Shown: positions 38,251-48,032 of the stretch, piece after piece
Layout of the letters: every line of letters begins with the position of its first letter
How positions within the stretch are numbered: position 1 is the stretch's first letter
Assembly (NCBI GenBank): GCA_903916195.1
Contig: CAIWVP010000013.1
Span: forward strand, 1 to 64,000
Direction of reading: 5' to 3'
Length of the DNA stretch: 64,000 bases
Source of the DNA: an uncultured Verrucomicrobiota bacterium
Lineage (GTDB): Bacteria > Verrucomicrobiota > Verrucomicrobiia > Limisphaerales > UBA9464
Program-made: the position numbers and the translations under genes
The notes under the pieces: generated by a model
The model's database searches: none
Told to the model about the DNA's origin: nothing
What the model saw: only the letters and a program-made list of their open reading frames with translations

Positions 38251-38976
38251 TCACGCGGTTTCGCCGAGATGGCGCCGGAGCAAGGCCCGGAGCTGGCGGG
38301 GCTCCCGGACCACCAACGTCCCGGCCTTCACCTCGAGCAGGCCTTGGCCGCGGAACTTGGCGAGCGTGCGCGACAGGGTCTCGCTCACGGTGCCGAGCTC
38401 GGCGGCGAGCACGCGTTTGGTGGTCTTGAGCTCGATCGCCACGGGCCCCGCGGCGGCGGAATCGGGGCAGCGCCGCAGCAGCCAGTTGGCGAGGCGCGTC
38501 TCCACGTCCTTGAGGGTGAGGTCCTCGAGCTGTGCGACCAGCACGCGCAGGTGCGAGCTCATGGAGGCGAGCATGCGCAAGGCGAGCTCGGGCCGGTGCC
38601 GGAGCAGGGCAAGGAACCCCGCCTTCTGCACGAGCAGCACCTGGGACGGCTCGATGGCCCGGGCCTCGGCGGGGTAGCCGTCCGGAGTGACGAGCGACAC
38701 CTCGGCGAAGGTGTCGCCGGCCCGGAAGACGTGGATGACCTGCTCTTTGCCGGCCGCGTTGACCCGGTGGACGTTCACCGCGCCGCGCTGGACAAGATAG
38801 AAACCGGACGACGGGTCGCCTTCGTGGAAAAGGTAGCTGCCTTTGTCGAGCGACTTGCTGCTGACCAGCGCGGAGATCGCCTCGAGGTCGGCCATGGGCA
38901 ATCCGCTGAAGAGCTGGCTCGTGCGGAGCGTGTGGACGACGGCGGCGTGCTTCAGCGCTTCGGCGGGGGCGGGCAT
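38251..38976 (-). CDS. Crp/Fnr-family transcriptional regulator
   Basis: cNMP-binding-like domain (SYLFHEGDPSSGFYLVQRGAVNVHRV) and HTH (LKTTKRVLAAELGTVSETLSRTLAKFRGQGLLEVKAGTLVV). Confidence 0.92.
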   Translation of the reverse strand: MPAPAEALKHAAVVHTLRTSQLFSGLPMADLEAISALVSSKSLDKGSYLFHEGDPSSGFYLVQRGAVNVHRVNAAGKEQVIHVFRAGDTFAEVSLVTPDGYPAEARAIEPSQVLLVQKAGFLALLRHRPELALRMLASMSSHLRVLVAQLEDLTLKDVETRLANWLLRRCPDSAAAGPVAIELKTTKRVLAAELGTVSETLSRTLAKFRGQGLLEVKAGTLVVREPRQLRALLRRHLGETA

Positions 38977-38986
38977 CGCTGCGACG

Positions 38987-39229
38987 TTACGGAACGGCCC
39001 GCCAAATGAACACCAACCAATCCGAGGCGTCGCCCCGCTCGACCTTCGAGGCGAAGCCTTCGCCGCCGAGAAGCTCGATGAGCGGCGACGGCAGGAAGGG
39101 CGCGAGCAGGAGCAAGCCTTCGCCGTCCTGGAGCGAGGCAAGGCGCTTCCGGACCGCGGGCAAGGGTTCGATGCCCCGGGCAAGCAGCCGTCGGACGTCG
39201 AGGCGGCGGAATCGGTCGAGCGGTGGCAT
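38987..39229 (-). CDS. DUF2249-like small protein
   Basis: LDVRRLLARGIEPLPAVRKRLASLQDGEGLLLLAPFLPSPLIELLGGEGFASKVERGD resembles DUF2249. Confidence 0.65.
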   Translation of the reverse strand: MPPLDRFRRLDVRRLLARGIEPLPAVRKRLASLQDGEGLLLLAPFLPSPLIELLGGEGFASKVERGDASDWLVFIWRAVP

Positions 39230-39250
39230 GGCGAGGACGGGTATCGGCGG

Positions 39251-40729
39251 TCAGAACGAGAGCGTCGCCTGGGTGAATAAAAAGTCCGCGTCGGTCGCTC
39301 CGAACCCCGGCGAGGCGAGCGATCGCTCGATATAGCCGCCGACGAAGAAGTGCCCGTAGCCGGCCTGCAACGTCGCCCACGGCCGGAGCGTCCAGGTCGC
39401 GGTGAGGTCCGCTTCCTGGCCGATGTAGCTGTCGAAGGCCGGGTTGATCCCGTAGCCGGTCCCCGGTCCCGCGACTTGGCCGGTGCGTCGCGCGCCGTTG
39501 ACCTGGTAGAAGCTGTCATGCGTGTCGGCGAGCCAGAAGGCATGCCAGTCGAGCGCGAGGAGCAGCCGCTTGACCGGCTTCACCGAGGAGGAGGCGCGGA
39601 GGTCGTGGAGGTTCTGCCACGAGGCGAAGTCCATGTGCCCGTAGAAGCGGTGGTTCGTGGGGAAAAGGTTGTCGAAGGTGCCGTGCCGGCCGTCGGTCGG
39701 ATCGCTGTCGCCGGAAGAGTAGTCGTGCTCGAGCCCGAGCCTCGGCGACGCCGGAAGATCGGCGAAGGTGTATCCGCCGGCGATGTGGGTAGCGAAAGCC
39801 TGTTGCGACAGGCTCGGTCCGGCGACGGCGTCCTTGAAGCGCCCGAACTGGCCGGCGGCCTCGAAGCTGTGGTCCCAGCCGTGCAGTTTCCCGGGCAACG
39901 ACCTCATCCGGATGCCGACCGTGTAGATGTCCCGCGGGCTGGCGCCGGTCATGGTCGCGGGCAGACCGGCGCCCAGCGTCGTCGGTGATCCCGTTCCTGT
40001 GTTGCGGGCGAGCACGTAGGCCTGGGTCTCCTGGAACGGGACGAGGGTGCCCGACGAGGCGTAGATGCCGGAGAACCCGTCGTAATCGTTGGCCAGATCG
40101 AGGTTGTGGTCGTCCGGGACGACCACGCGTCCGGCAAAGGCGTCCACCCAGACGTCGCGGTCCTCGTAGCGCAGCTTCGCCGCGTCGAAGACGCGTCCGA
40201 CGTTGTTCCAATCGAACGCACCGACCAAGCGTTCGTCGCCGTAGCTCAGCTCTTGGCGGCCGATCTTCGCATGGAGCGGGAATCCGGCCGGATCGCCGAG
40301 CCGGAGGTAGGCCTGGTGCAGCTCGGCGCGGTCCGATTCCGGGTCCGGGACACGGTCGTCGTGGAGCGAGAAGCTGTCGCGCCCCTCGACGAGGACACCG
40401 GCCCAAGCGGTCGGCGCGTACCCGAGATGGAGCGTCGTGCGGAAGAGCTCGTAGGTGTTGCCCGTATCGGCGCCGTGGTCGCGGAAATCGATCGCGCCCG
40501 GCGAACCGGGTATCGCGGTGTGCCCACGGTGCTCGAAGCGGGCGCGGAACTGACCACCGATATCCCACGCGCTGAAGGTGCCGCTCTGTTGCCGGAGCCA
40601 GTGGTTGGCGAGCCCTTCCGAGGAGGGTGCCAAGGACGCCGCGGCGGCGGTTGCGGCCGTGGCGGTCTGGGCGACAGCGAACGCCGGGGAAAGAGCGGCG
40701 ATGAGGCTGAGGACGGCCCGTGGTTTCAT
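39251..40729 (-). CDS. outer-membrane beta-barrel, alginate-export-like family
   Basis: Signal peptide MKPRAVLSLIAALSPAFAVAQ; barrel-like FRARFEHRG, LHLGYAPTAWAGVLVEGRDSFSLHDDRVPDPESDRAELHQAYLRLG; C-terminal ATLSF. Confidence 0.82.
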   Translation of the reverse strand: MKPRAVLSLIAALSPAFAVAQTATAATAAAASLAPSSEGLANHWLRQQSGTFSAWDIGGQFRARFEHRGHTAIPGSPGAIDFRDHGADTGNTYELFRTTLHLGYAPTAWAGVLVEGRDSFSLHDDRVPDPESDRAELHQAYLRLGDPAGFPLHAKIGRQELSYGDERLVGAFDWNNVGRVFDAAKLRYEDRDVWVDAFAGRVVVPDDHNLDLANDYDGFSGIYASSGTLVPFQETQAYVLARNTGTGSPTTLGAGLPATMTGASPRDIYTVGIRMRSLPGKLHGWDHSFEAAGQFGRFKDAVAGPSLSQQAFATHIAGGYTFADLPASPRLGLEHDYSSGDSDPTDGRHGTFDNLFPTNHRFYGHMDFASWQNLHDLRASSSVKPVKRLLLALDWHAFWLADTHDSFYQVNGARRTGQVAGPGTGYGINPAFDSYIGQEADLTATWTLRPWATLQAGYGHFFVGGYIERSLASPGFGATDADFLFTQATLSF

Positions 40730-40763
40730 GGAGGCACGGTGCCGCCCCCCGGCTGCTGCCGCA

Positions 40764-40777
40764 TTGACTTTGATCAA
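40764..40777. promoter_or_regulatory. FNR/DNR-like site TTGACTTTGATCAA
   Basis: One mismatch to TTGAT-N4-ATCAA; divergent intergenic region of beta-barrel and diheme cytochrome genes. Confidence 0.75.
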
Positions 40778-40988
40778 TGCTTCCTCCCCCCGGGGGCGCA
40801 ATCGCGGAGTGGTGTCGGGCAAGCCGCGGGTGGACGGGGTCTTCGCACACGGGTCTGCTGTCGTACATGCAAACCAGGCCTACGCCGTTGCCCGCGGGCA
40901 GGGTCTGCCAAGACCGCGACGTTCGCTCCGCGCTCGGCTCGGAGATCGTCGCGAGGAGGCTGGTTGAAACGGTCGCGGTCTCCGTCTC

Positions 40989-41804
40989 GTGAGCTTTCGC
41001 CTGAGGACAACGGTCTGGTGCGCATCTTGCGTGGCTTTCCTCGCGGCGGGTGCCGTGACCGCGGAGGTCGCTCCGTCGTGGTTCCGTCCGTCGGTGATGT
41101 CGCTCATCCCGGAAGGCCGCTTCGTCTATGAACGGAATTGCCAGGTCTGCCACGGGCGATGGGGCGACGGTGACGGCGAGATGGCGAAGGGGATGCTCCC
41201 GCGTCCGCGCAAGTTTTCCGCCGGCGTCTTCAAGTACCGCAGCACGCCGTCGGGAGCGCTCCCGTCCGACGCCGATCTGGAGCGCACGATCCGCGGCGGG
41301 GTCTACGGCAGCGCGATGCCCGTGTTCGCGCAGCTGGGCGACCGGGAGGTGCGTTCGGTCATCGCCTACGTGAAGTCGTTCTCGTCGCGTTGGGACAAGC
41401 CGCAGAACTTCGCGGCGCCGCTTGCCATCCCCGAGGCTCCGGGCTGGATGTCCGACAACGTCGAGCTCGACCGGCACGCGGTCCGGGGGAAGGCGTTCTT
41501 CGAGCGTGCCTGCGCCGCCTGCCACGGCCCGGAAGGCAAGGGCGACGGCCCCTCCGCGGAGAACCTCGAAGATGATCTCGGCCGACCGGCCAGACCTCAG
41601 GACCTCGGCCTGCCCTCGATCGGCAGCGGGCCCGGCCCGCGGGACATCTACAAGGCGCTGGTCACCGGCCTGAACGGCACTCCGATGCCCAGCTTCTCGG
41701 AGGCGACCAGCGAAGGCGAACGTTGGGACCTGGTCGCCTTCGTGGAGACCCTGCGCCGGGCCGCCCAGCAGGCCGCCCAGCAGGCCGACCGGAGGACCGA
41801 TTGA
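40989..41804 (+). CDS. diheme c-type cytochrome
   Basis: CQVCHGRWGDGDGEMAKGM and CAACHGPEGKGDGPS motifs; signal peptide. Confidence 0.92.
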   Translation: MSFRLRTTVWCASCVAFLAAGAVTAEVAPSWFRPSVMSLIPEGRFVYERNCQVCHGRWGDGDGEMAKGMLPRPRKFSAGVFKYRSTPSGALPSDADLERTIRGGVYGSAMPVFAQLGDREVRSVIAYVKSFSSRWDKPQNFAAPLAIPEAPGWMSDNVELDRHAVRGKAFFERACAACHGPEGKGDGPSAENLEDDLGRPARPQDLGLPSIGSGPGPRDIYKALVTGLNGTPMPSFSEATSEGERWDLVAFVETLRRAAQQAAQQADRRTD

Positions 41805-41857
41805 GCGGTCGATGCTGTCGGGAAGCGCAGGACCGCGGCGGGGCGTGGGGGCGCTTC

Positions 41858-42145
41858 TCAGCGGCGGATCCGCGCGGTGAACTCCTCGCTGTCGTAGGCC
41901 GGTGTCGTCTCACAGCGGACGCTCCCGCCCGCGTTGAGCTCGGCCAACAGACGACCGATCAGGGTGCCGTCGTCGCAGCTCAGCACCAGGACGCCGTCGT
42001 AGCGGCCCAGGGTCCACCACTGGCCGACGATCTTGACCCCGGCCTTCCTTGCGACGTCGTCGAAGGCGAGGGCGCGGGAGACGGAATGTCCGATGTCTTT
42101 GGCACCGGCTTCGGTGAAGCGGAGCAACGCGATGTAGGTGGGCAC
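41858..42145 (-). CDS. GYD-domain-like protein
   Basis: VPTYIALLRFTEAGAKDIGHS...GVKIVGQWWTLGRYDGVLVLSCDD resembles GYD domain; GTG start. Confidence 0.75.
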   Translation of the reverse strand: MPTYIALLRFTEAGAKDIGHSVSRALAFDDVARKAGVKIVGQWWTLGRYDGVLVLSCDDGTLIGRLLAELNAGGSVRCETTPAYDSEEFTARIRR

Positions 42146-42223
42146 GGATGGACGCTGCGCGATGGTGGCGGCCTGCGCGTTGACCGCGGTCAAGACATCG
42201 GTGCGAGGCCGGATGACGGAGCC

Positions 42224-42237
42224 TTGACCCGGATCAA
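42224..42237. promoter_or_regulatory. FNR/DNR-like site TTGACCCGGATCAA
   Basis: Within dyad CCTTGA-CCCGGA-TCAAGG between divergent GYD and cupin genes. Confidence 0.75.
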
Positions 42238-42271
42238 GGCGGGTCCTGTCCGGGCACCCGAGAGTGGGCAC

Positions 42272-42667
42272 GTGCAGACTTTCCCGTCGTTCTCATCGGA
42301 CCGGCCCGGCGTGCTCTCGTTGCCGCTGGAGACCCGGTATGCCGACCAAGGCATCGTGAGCCGCACGTTGCTCAGCACGCCCGACCTGCGTGTCGTGCTG
42401 TTCGGCTTCGCGGCCGGCCAGGAGCTCACCGAGCACACGTCGACGCAGCAAGCGCTCATCCAGGTGCTGTCCGGCTCCTGCGAGGTGACACTCGGCGGCG
42501 TCGCGCGCGCGCTGGGATCCGGCGACCTCGTGTGGATGCCGCCCGGTCTGCTCCATGCCGTGAAGGCGACGGAACGCTTCTCGATGCTGCTGACCTTGGC
42601 GAGACCCGGGGGGGCGATGCCGCCACCCCTGCCGCCCGCGGCCGGCCGCATCCCGCTGACGGCATGA
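42272..42667 (+). CDS. cupin-domain protein
   Basis: LFGFAAGQELTEHTSTQQALIQVLSGSCEVTLGGVARALGSGDLVWMPPGLLHAVKA. Confidence 0.85.
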   Translation: MQTFPSFSSDRPGVLSLPLETRYADQGIVSRTLLSTPDLRVVLFGFAAGQELTEHTSTQQALIQVLSGSCEVTLGGVARALGSGDLVWMPPGLLHAVKATERFSMLLTLARPGGAMPPPLPPAAGRIPLTA

Positions 42668-42677
42668 CTTTCATCAA
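42664..42677 (+). promoter_or_regulatory. degenerate FNR/DNR-like site ATGACTTTCATCAA upstream of nirK
   Basis: ATCAA half-site intact, other half ATGAC; 84 nt before nirK ATG. Confidence 0.5.
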
Positions 42678-42760
42678 GGCCGGACTTCGTTGGCCGGCCC
42701 AGATCCACAACCGCGGTCGGCGACGTCCGGCCGGCAACGAAGATCGGAAGACCCATCACC

Positions 42761-44302
42761 ATGAAGAACCCGCTACACCCGTCATCGCCAGCGCGCGCCG
42801 CGCGCTGGGCCAAGATCCTGCCCGGCCTGTTGCTGGCAGCCACCGCGCTCGCCGCCGACAGCCCGGGCGCGTCGCCCAAGGTCATCGATCCGGAGATCCA
42901 GGGCGAGGAGAAGGCCGTGCTCACCCATGCGCCGATGGTGCCGCCGCCGATCACCCGACGGCATGCGACCAAGGTCCTCGTCGACGTCGAGGTGAAGGAG
43001 GTCGTGCGCCGGTTGGCGGACGGCGTGGACTACCTTTTCTGGACGTTCGGAGGGGAGGTCCCCGGCCTGTTCATCCGGGTGAGGGAGGGCGACCTGGTCG
43101 AGTTCACGCTTGAGAACCATCCGTCGTCGAAGATGCCGCACAACATCGATCTGCACGCCGTCACCGGCCCGGGCGGCGGTGCCGCGTCGTCGTTCACCGC
43201 GCCAGGGCATTCGTCCCGGTTCTCGTTCAAGGCGCTGAACCCGGGCCTCTACGTCTACCATTGCGCGACCGCGCCGGTGCCCATGCACATCGGCAACGGC
43301 ATGTACGGGCTCATCCTCGTCGAGCCGAAGGAGGGGCTCCCGAAGGTGGACCGCGAATACTACGTGATGCAGGGCGATGTCTACACCACGGGCAGATACG
43401 GCACGCCCGGCCTGCAGACCTTCGACCAGGAGAAGGCCATCGACGAGCGGCCGACCTATGTCGTCTTCAACGGATCCGTCGGCGCGCTCGTGGGCGACCA
43501 TGCCATCACGGCCAAAGTCGGCGAGACGGTGCGGCTCTACGTCGGCAACGGCGGGCCCAACCTGCTCTCGTCGTTCCACGTGATCGGCGAGATCTTCGAC
43601 CGTGTCTATCCCGAGGGCGGCACCGTCGCGTCGCAGCAGAACGTCCAGACCACGCTCGTCCCGGCCGGCGGATCGGCCATCGTCGACTTCAAGGTGCAGG
43701 TACCGGGCACGTTCGTGATCGTGGACCACTCGCTTTCCCGGGCCTTCAACAAAGGCGCGCTCGGCATGCTGAAGGTCAGCGGCAAGGAGGACCTGCTCGT
43801 CTATTCCGGCAAGGAGGTCGATGCGGTGTATCTCGGACGACAGGCCGAGGCGGGCAGCGATTCTGAGAAGAAGGTCGCGTCGTTGCAGGCGCAGATGAAG
43901 GAGGCCATCAAGACCGACCCGCGCATCGCCAGCCTGACCAAGGAGATCCAGGTCGAGAAGGGCAAGCAGGTCTTCATGCAGACCTGTTTCGTGTGTCATC
44001 AGGTGGAAGGGCAGGGCATCCCGGGGCAGATCCCGCCGTTGGCCAAGTCGGACTTCTTGATGGCGGACAAGGAACGTGCCGTGCGGACCGTCCTGCAAGG
44101 CATGTCGGGCGAGGTCACCGTCAACGGGACCAAGTTCAGCGGCACGATGATCCCGCTGAACTATCTTCCCGACGAGGACATCGCCAACGCGGTCACCTAC
44201 GTGCGCAACAGTTGGGGCAACAGCGGGGACGCGGTGAGCGTCGCCGAGGTCCGTCGCATCCGTAGCGAAGCCCCGCCACCGCCGGCCAACACCTTCGAAT
44301 GA
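42761..44302 (+). CDS. nirK: copper-containing nitrite reductase with C-terminal cytochrome c domain
   Basis: [43 protein letters not shown] copper ligands, [15 protein letters not shown]-terminal [20 protein letters not shown]. Confidence 0.96.
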   Translation: MKNPLHPSSPARAARWAKILPGLLLAATALAADSPGASPKVIDPEIQGEEKAVLTHAPMVPPPITRRHATKVLVDVEVKEVVRRLADGVDYLFWTFGGEVPGLFIRVREGDLVEFTLENHPSSKMPHNIDLHAVTGPGGGAASSFTAPGHSSRFSFKALNPGLYVYHCATAPVPMHIGNGMYGLILVEPKEGLPKVDREYYVMQGDVYTTGRYGTPGLQTFDQEKAIDERPTYVVFNGSVGALVGDHAITAKVGETVRLYVGNGGPNLLSSFHVIGEIFDRVYPEGGTVASQQNVQTTLVPAGGSAIVDFKVQVPGTFVIVDHSLSRAFNKGALGMLKVSGKEDLLVYSGKEVDAVYLGRQAEAGSDSEKKVASLQAQMKEAIKTDPRIASLTKEIQVEKGKQVFMQTCFVCHQVEGQGIPGQIPPLAKSDFLMADKERAVRTVLQGMSGEVTVNGTKFSGTMIPLNYLPDEDIANAVTYVRNSWGNSGDAVSVAEVRRIRSEAPPPPANTFE

Positions 44303-44312
44303 GAAGCCGACG

Positions 44313-45275
44313 ATGAGCCCCATCCGAGAACCTCTCGGCCCGACGAGCGGGCCGCCGACCCAGCCCCTGCGACCGGCGGTCCATCGCCGGATCGCGGACG
44401 ACCGCCGGGTGATGGCGCTCGGTCCTTCGAAGCCGCGGCTCGCGAGGCCGATGACCGTGTTCTTGTCCATCGCCTGTCTCATGACCTTCGCCAAGGTGCT
44501 CGCATCGGGAGTTCCGGAGGGGACCCGCCCACCGGTCGGCATGGTCACCGTGCCCGCCGGTGTCTACCAGCCGCCCTTCCGTAGCGAGACCGACGCCAAG
44601 CAGGTGCCGGTCAAGGCGTTCGCGCTGGACCGTTTGCCGGTCACGAACGGCGACTTCCTCGGGTTCGTCCGCGCCAACCCACGTTGGCGCCGGTCACAGG
44701 TGAAACGGCTCTTCGCGGACGTCAACTATCTTGCGGACTGGAACGGCGATCTGGAGCCGGGCGCCTCCTCGCCGGTGGACAGCCCGGTGACCCAGGTCTC
44801 TTGGTTCGCGGCCAAGGCCTACGCGTCATGGAAGGGCAAGCGTCTTCCCACCACATCCGAGTGGGAAATCGCCGCCGCCGCGAGCCCCACGCGTCCCGAC
44901 GGCGAGAACGACGCCGATTTCCAGAGGCAGATCGCCGCATGGCATTCGGCCCCTTCGCCCGGCCGTCTGCCCGCGGTCGGCGGCGGCCGGGCGAACTGTT
45001 TCGGCGTGCTGGACCTGCACGGCCTTGTTTGGGAGTGGGTGTCGGACTTCAACACCGCGATGGTCACCGGCGACGCGCGCGGCGATGCGGGGCTTGAGCG
45101 GCGGCTCTTCTGCGGCAGCGGTTCGCAGACGGCGAAGAACCCGACGGACTACGCGGCCTTCCTCCGCTTCGGTCTCCGCAGCAGCCTGCAAGCATCCTAC
45201 GCTGTCCACAACCTCGGCTTCCGCTGCGCCCAAGACCTGCCTGAGCTATCCGTCCTCCCGCCCCCGGCCCCATGA
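44313..45275 (+). CDS. nirV: formylglycine-generating-enzyme-like (SUMF1) protein, NirV-like
   Basis: PVTQVSWFAAKAYASWKGKRLPTTSEWEIAAAA, FGVLDLHGLVWEWVSDF; directly after nirK; signal-peptide start at 44451 also possible. Confidence 0.85.
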   Translation: MSPIREPLGPTSGPPTQPLRPAVHRRIADDRRVMALGPSKPRLARPMTVFLSIACLMTFAKVLASGVPEGTRPPVGMVTVPAGVYQPPFRSETDAKQVPVKAFALDRLPVTNGDFLGFVRANPRWRRSQVKRLFADVNYLADWNGDLEPGASSPVDSPVTQVSWFAAKAYASWKGKRLPTTSEWEIAAAASPTRPDGENDADFQRQIAAWHSAPSPGRLPAVGGGRANCFGVLDLHGLVWEWVSDFNTAMVTGDARGDAGLERRLFCGSGSQTAKNPTDYAAFLRFGLRSSLQASYAVHNLGFRCAQDLPELSVLPPPAP

Positions 45276-45913
45276 AGACTTGTCTCGCGTCGTCCATCGC
45301 TCTCGGTCTCGGTCTCGTGATGGTCCTGCGGGCAGGTCCGGTCACGACGTCCGTTGTCACCCATCTTCCGCCCTGCTGTCGCGCCTTGCCCACTACGAAC
45401 GAGCCTTCCGAGAGATCGCTTTATCTGCTCGAATCCACTTGGACCTCCGATGTCGGTCGCAAGGTGAAGCTCGGCGTGTTGCGCGGACGCCGACAGGTGC
45501 TGGCCATGGTCTTCACCCGCTGCGAATTCGCCTGCCCCATCATCGTGGACGACCTTCAACGGATCCAGCGGACCCTCGCGCCGGAACTGCGCGACCAGGT
45601 GGATTTCGTGCTCGTCAGCTTCGACCCGGAACGCGACACCCCCGGGGTCCTGCGCGCCTATCGTCAGCAGATGCACCTTGGTGAGGACCACTGGACCCTG
45701 CTCACGGGGCGGCCTGACGACGTGCGCGAGCTCGCTGTCCTGCTCGGCGTGAACTACCAGCGCGATGCGCGCGGCCAGTTCGCCCATTCCAACGTCATCA
45801 CGGTGCTCAACGCCGAGGGCGAGATCATCCACCGTCAAGTCGGCCTGGGCCGAGGACCAGCGGAGACGGTCGCCGCGCTCACCGCGACCTTGCCGGCCGA
45901 GGCCAAACGTTAG
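45272..45913 (+). CDS. SCO1/SenC-family protein
   Basis: MVFTRCEFACPIIVDDL (CxxxC), SFDPERDTPGVLRAYR; ATGA overlap with NirV-like gene. Confidence 0.92.
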   Translation: MKTCLASSIALGLGLVMVLRAGPVTTSVVTHLPPCCRALPTTNEPSERSLYLLESTWTSDVGRKVKLGVLRGRRQVLAMVFTRCEFACPIIVDDLQRIQRTLAPELRDQVDFVLVSFDPERDTPGVLRAYRQQMHLGEDHWTLLTGRPDDVRELAVLLGVNYQRDARGQFAHSNVITVLNAEGEIIHRQVGLGRGPAETVAALTATLPAEAKR

Positions 45914-45961
45914 GTCCCGTGATGAGCGCGACGCCGGCAGTGCCGCAGCGGGGGCTGGTGC

Positions 45962-46408
45962 TCAGACAGTCCGGCAACCGAGCGTGAGAAGCACGTTGGC
46001 CCACAGGGCCTGGTCACCGGTCTGCACGGTGAGCACATGGTCGGGCGACTCGACGGCTTTGTAGAAATCCCACTTCAGAACCGGCAGCAGCCGTAGTTCA
46101 GGGTCGTTCGCTGCCAAGATCTCACGGAATTCCGCCCACGCAGGAGGTTCGCCGAACTTGGCGTAAGCGTCGTCCGCCGGGATGCCCATGGTGTTCACGA
46201 GATCCACCGGGACCGCGCTCAGGATGGTCTTCAGCACCTGCGCGACCGTGACACAGCCGGGCGCCAGGTTGAGATGGATCACCTGTGCGTTCGGGCCTTT
46301 CTTCGTCGAAGCGGGATAGTTGCCGTCGGCGATGAGGACCTTCGCGTGGTGGCCCGCGCGGCCGAGGATGGCGTTGATCTCAGGATGGATCAGGGAGTGC
46401 TTGAGCAT
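45962..46408 (-). CDS. RbsD/FucU-family sugar mutarotase/pyranase-like protein
   Basis: MLKHSLIHPEINAILGRAGHHAKVLIADGNYPASTKKGPNAQVIHLNLAPG. Confidence 0.88.
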   Translation of the reverse strand: MLKHSLIHPEINAILGRAGHHAKVLIADGNYPASTKKGPNAQVIHLNLAPGCVTVAQVLKTILSAVPVDLVNTMGIPADDAYAKFGEPPAWAEFREILAANDPELRLLPVLKWDFYKAVESPDHVLTVQTGDQALWANVLLTLGCRTV

Positions 46409-46823
46409 GGGGGGACGCTTGGAGGCCGGGCCGAAAATTTCAACCCCGAACCCGGGGAGGGCCGCTCCATGATTCCCCGGTTTCGTTGAGTCCTGGGGCG
46501 AAAGAAATCCAGCCGAGGCCTGTTCGTCATCTCCGCCCACCATGTCGCCCCGGCACCCAGTCGGCTCCTTGTTCACTGGAAGCCCTCGACATTCCGGACC
46601 TTCGCAGATTTTTTGCAGGGGCCTGGCTTTCGCGCCGAAATTCAACAGAAGGCCTTCAAACAGGAGGTTTCATCGACTCTATCGCCAGCGCATCCCGTGT
46701 CGGTCCGCGAAAAAAATCAAAAAAGGTATTGCGGCAAAGCCTCCAATTCCTAAGCTCTGCGCTCCCGTTTCAATTGTAACTGGTTGATGCGGGGAGTCGG
46801 TTAGGCCGACAACCAATCCGCTC

Positions 46824-46858
46824 CACGCGGGGAGGGAATTATGGCCGAACCCCGCGTG
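46824..46858 (+). promoter_or_regulatory. leader hairpin upstream of rplB
   Basis: CACGCGGGG...CCCCGCGTG 9-bp perfect stem, followed 14 nt later by a T-run. Confidence 0.5.
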
Positions 46859-46883
46859 AGCTCCGCTTCGTGATTTTTTTGCT

Positions 46884-47732
46884 GTGAAAACGTTTAGACC
46901 GTTAACGCCGTCCCAGCGGTATACGACCGTGCAGGATTTTTCGGACGTCACAAAGACGTACCCGGAAAGTTCGCTTGTGTTCACCAAGAAGAAGACTGGT
47001 GGCCGCAACAACTACGGCCGGGTGACCGCCCGCGCCATAGGTGGCGGGCACAAGCAGAAGATTCGCATCGTCGACTTCATGCGAAAGAAGTTCGGTGTGC
47101 CGGCGACCGTCGTCGCCATCGAATACGATCCGGGCCGGAGTGCCCGTATCGCCCTCTTGGAGTATTCCGACAAGGAGAAGACGTACATCGTTGCTCCGGA
47201 CGGAATCAAAGTCGGCGACACCCTGATGAGCGGTGATGCGGCGGCCCCGACTGTCGGGAACGCGCTTCCTCTTGGCAGCATCCCGGTCGGCGTCAGCATC
47301 CACAACATCGAACTCGTGCCGGGCCGTGGTGCCCAGATCGTCCGGTCCGCCGGTTCGTTCGCGACGTTGATGTCGCGGGACGGCGGGTATGCCCAGGTCA
47401 AGTTGCCGTCGGGTGAGATCCGGTTGATCCACGAGCGTTGCTTGGCCACCATCGGTCAGGTAGGCAATGCCCAATGGGAGAATATCACCATCGGCAAAGC
47501 TGGCCGCAATGTGTGGTTGGGCAAGCGAGGGATGAGCCGCGGCATGGTCCGCAACCCGGTCGACCACCCGAACGGTGGCGGTCAGGGCAAATCTAAGGGT
47601 GGTGGCGGACGCCAGCACCTGATGTCGCCGTGGGGCAAACTTGCCAAGGGTGCCCGCACCCGCAACAAACGCAAGATTTCGAACCGGTTCATCCTGGTTC
47701 GTCGCGATGGTCGGCCGATGAAACTCAAGTAA
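46884..47732 (+). CDS. rplB: 50S ribosomal protein L2
   Basis: [62 protein letters not shown] start. Confidence 0.98.
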   Translation: MKTFRPLTPSQRYTTVQDFSDVTKTYPESSLVFTKKKTGGRNNYGRVTARAIGGGHKQKIRIVDFMRKKFGVPATVVAIEYDPGRSARIALLEYSDKEKTYIVAPDGIKVGDTLMSGDAAAPTVGNALPLGSIPVGVSIHNIELVPGRGAQIVRSAGSFATLMSRDGGYAQVKLPSGEIRLIHERCLATIGQVGNAQWENITIGKAGRNVWLGKRGMSRGMVRNPVDHPNGGGQGKSKGGGGRQHLMSPWGKLAKGARTRNKRKISNRFILVRRDGRPMKLK

Positions 47733-47736
47733 GCGT

Positions 47737-48018
47737 ATGGGACGTTCACTAAAAAAGGGTCCGTTTGTCGACCTGTATCTGTTGGACAAAGTCGAGAAGG
47801 CCAAGACTGCAAAGTCGAAGTTGCCGATCAAGACTTGGTCTCGTCGGTCCACCATCACGCCCGATTTCGTCGGGCTGACGTTCAATGTCCACAACGGGAG
47901 GGCATTCATCCCGGTGTTCGTGACCGAGAACATGGTCGGGCATAAATTGGGAGAGTTCTCGATCACCCGGACCTTCAAGAAGCACGGCGCCCACACGGCC
48001 AAGGCTGAAGCCAAGTAG
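47737..48018 (+). CDS. rpsS: 30S ribosomal protein S19
   Basis: [23 protein letters not shown]...[51 protein letters not shown]. Confidence 0.98.
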   Translation: MGRSLKKGPFVDLYLLDKVEKAKTAKSKLPIKTWSRRSTITPDFVGLTFNVHNGRAFIPVFVTENMVGHKLGEFSITRTFKKHGAHTAKAEAK

Positions 48019-48032
48019 TCCTAAGGATTCGC

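Noticed and set aside
42782-44548. 588-aa minus-strand ORF
   Set aside because: Antisense shadow of nirK
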